Origin: Brevipalpus yothersi | Taxonomy: Eukaryota > Arthropoda > Arachnida > Trombidiformes > Tenuipalpidae | Assembly: GCA_003956705.1 (NCBI GenBank) | Contig: QZCP01000448.1 | Location: 1-35,565 of the forward strand | Direction of reading: 5' to 3' | DNA length: 35,565 nucleotides | Shown: in pieces, positions 34,064 through 35,565 of the stretch | Layout: each line of letters starts with the position of its first letter | Position numbering within the stretch: the stretch's first letter is position 1 | The notes under the pieces: generated by a model | What the model was told of the DNA's origin: nothing | What the model saw: only the letters and a program-made list of their open reading frames with translations | The model's database searches: none | Translations under genes and position numbers: made by a program

Positions 34064-34127
34064 CTGAAAATCGAATTAAGACATTTAGTATGATAAAAGA
34101 ACTATTGATCCATGAATAAGTAATAAG

Positions 34128-34864
34128 TTGTTGTAGAGGCACATAAAAAGAACGGCGCCAGTGAAACAAAATGATAAACCATTGAAGATGTGTCCATGTT
34201 TGATTGAATTTATTGATTGCCACTCACAATGAGACAATTATGGGCCCCATATAAGTTTATATGAATGATGACAATTTTTTTTCTAGTGTGCCTGTGTTCA
34301 AGTTAGAATAGATTTTTTTTTCTCTGTAACATACACATTGAAACTTCTGTATCAATTCATTTTTGGGCAAAGCAACAAAAACAGCTACATCAAATTGATC
34401 CAATTCATTGTAACTTTTTACCCACACACACTTTCCTACTGTAAATGTACATTTTCTTTTGATTATGACTATTATCATCATGCCATATTTTCTTCCATTT
34501 ACATTGTAAACAATCTATCTTATGCCCCTTCTCGTGAATAATACATAATAATATCACCAAGAAGTGGATAAAATCAAGTCTCTCTCTCTCTCTCTCTCTC
34601 TGCTCTTTACTCACATATATTGTTTGTTTACATCCTTGTTGATATTCTCTTCTCACATTCATTTCCACTCTCTCTGTATGTGAATGACTCATATTTACTT
34701 GCTCTCTTCTCTATGTGTGTGTGTGTTAATTTGATTTAACGCCCAAATGTCGAGTGAATTGTTGTTACTATTATTATTATTGTTACGATCATCATCATCA
34801 TCATCATCACCTTTCGACACCAGTAGTAACATTAGCACACACATTCCATGATTTCATTCCAATC
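34128..34864. other. Region upstream of the right ClC-7 copy
   Basis: This holds a (CT)n run at about 34581-34600, a short GT run at about 34715-34727 and a (CAT)n run at about 34790-34808. It should contain the promoter and 5' UTR of the right ClC-7, possibly with an upstream coding exon: the frame is open back to about 34747, but reads low-complexity Tyr/His there. Confidence 0.5.
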
Positions 34865-35565
34865 ATGTCACAGGATTTTTTGTCACAAAAATATGAGAGT
34901 TTAGATTATGATCAGTGTGAAAATTTTTATTTTCTCTTGGAACAGAGAAATCAGAGAAAAAACTTGAATATTTTGCGTAAAAAAAGTGTTAAAAGATGGT
35001 TTATTGTACTGTTGATCGGCATACTCACAGCACTCACTGCTTGTGCAATTGTGGTAGCAGTGGACAAACTTTCCTATTTAAAGTATTCATTTATAGCCCA
35101 ATTGATGAACAATTGTGATGATCGTGGAGAAAGCTGTTACCATACACCTCTGTTCGTATGGCTTGGTTTAAATTCTGTTCTGGTTGCCGTTGGGTGTGTT
35201 TTGGTGGCTTATTGGGCTCCAGTGGCTGCTGCATCTGGTATTCCAGTGATAAAATGTTATCTCAATGGAGTGAAAGTACCACAAGTGGTTAGAATTCAAA
35301 CTTTTATCGCGAAAACTGTTGGAGTCGTCTTCGCAGTTGTCGGTGGTCTTGCCAGTGGTAAGGAAGGTCCGATGATTCATTCTGGTGCCATTATTGCCGC
35401 TGGAGTATATCAAGGAAAAAGTACATCATTCAATAAAGATACTGGCTTTTTCAATGAATTTCGAGAGGATCGTGAAAAAAGAGATTTTGTTTCTGCTGGT
35501 AGGGAACTTTTTCTCTCTAATTTCTTTATTCTTTTTGCTTACTGAGAAAATTTTTTTGCATCTGG
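34865..35565 (+). CDS. CLCN7: ClC-7-type chloride/proton exchanger, right copy (first visible exon; 3' end outside window)
   Basis: The exon runs from ATG at 34865 (MSQDFLSQKYESLDYDQCEN) to 35498, where GT at 35499-35500 opens an intron cut by the window edge (phase 1, as in the left copy). The YESLDYDQCEN segment matches YENLDYDICEN just before the first helix of animal ClC-7, so this is close to the family's conserved start. Vertebrate proteins have about 90 more residues before it, so either the N-terminus is short or an upstream exon exists. ASGIP and GKEGPMIHSG are conserved. Against the left copy, about six bases differ over 562, two of them changing residues (L to F in PLLVWLG; S to Y in AAGVSQG). 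The first 60 bases of intron differ more, with a 7-bp gap. Confidence 0.92.

Noticed and set aside
11455..34600. Tandem short repeats as a CRISPR array
   Set aside because: All are mono- to hexanucleotide microsatellites without unique spacers, in a eukaryotic context.
34754..34864. Upstream extension of right ClC-7 starting at GTG, with Tyr and His runs
   Set aside because: No ATG at that position, and the runs come from TAT/CAT trinucleotide repeats; ATG at 34865 is preferred.

Overview
The window is eukaryotic nuclear DNA. It is AT-rich, its introns are short with GT..AG borders (most 65-120 bp), its genes are spliced, and it carries many (CT)n/(GA)n microsatellites and Tc1/mariner relics. 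The gene content (metazoan ClC-7, Sec61 alpha, secreted leucine-rich-repeat proteins, divergent ionotropic-receptor-like genes, an NPC1-type sterol-binding domain) suggests an arthropod, perhaps a mite. The taxon is an inference and cannot be settled from this sequence.

Layout. 1-4861 holds two housekeeping genes tail to tail: the lysosomal Cl-/H+ exchanger ClC-7 (+, 5' end cut by the window edge, two visible exons) and Sec61 alpha (-, five exons, complete). 5666-6904 is a frameshifted ionotropic-receptor-like pseudogene. 8245-9165 (-) is a single-exon secreted protein that resembles the N-terminal sterol-binding domain of NPC1 standing alone. About 10.1-19 kb is a graveyard of Tc1/mariner-type elements: a 499-bp MITE, at least five broken transposases, one intact 342-aa transposase (15135-16163, -), a foldback element and internally deleted copies. 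About 19.6-29.3 kb is a minus-strand tandem array of small secreted LRR genes: three intact three-exon genes (307, 312 and 309 aa), one dead fragment, and repeated intergenic modules that let the history of the array be read. 30.3-31.0 kb holds one more transposase relic, and 31485-32744 (-) an intact ionotropic-receptor-like ORF. From 33446 to the right end, the last two Sec61 exons and the first visible ClC-7 exon appear again as diverged duplicates, in the opposite relative order to the left end.

How the parts relate. The two ends are paralogous. In both duplicated genes the exons are about 97-99% identical by eye, while the intron sequence differs by about 10-16%, so these are old copies kept similar by selection or exon-biased conversion, not a simple assembly echo. 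The LRR array is best explained by a repeated unit [A-type LRR gene - upstream module P - (CT)n - module X - C-type LRR gene], present about three times, from which unequal exchanges removed different genes. No operon, CRISPR or RNA gene was seen, and nothing here clearly forms a new multi-gene system. The most unusual items are the housekeeping duplication, the isolated NPC1-like domain and the LRR array.
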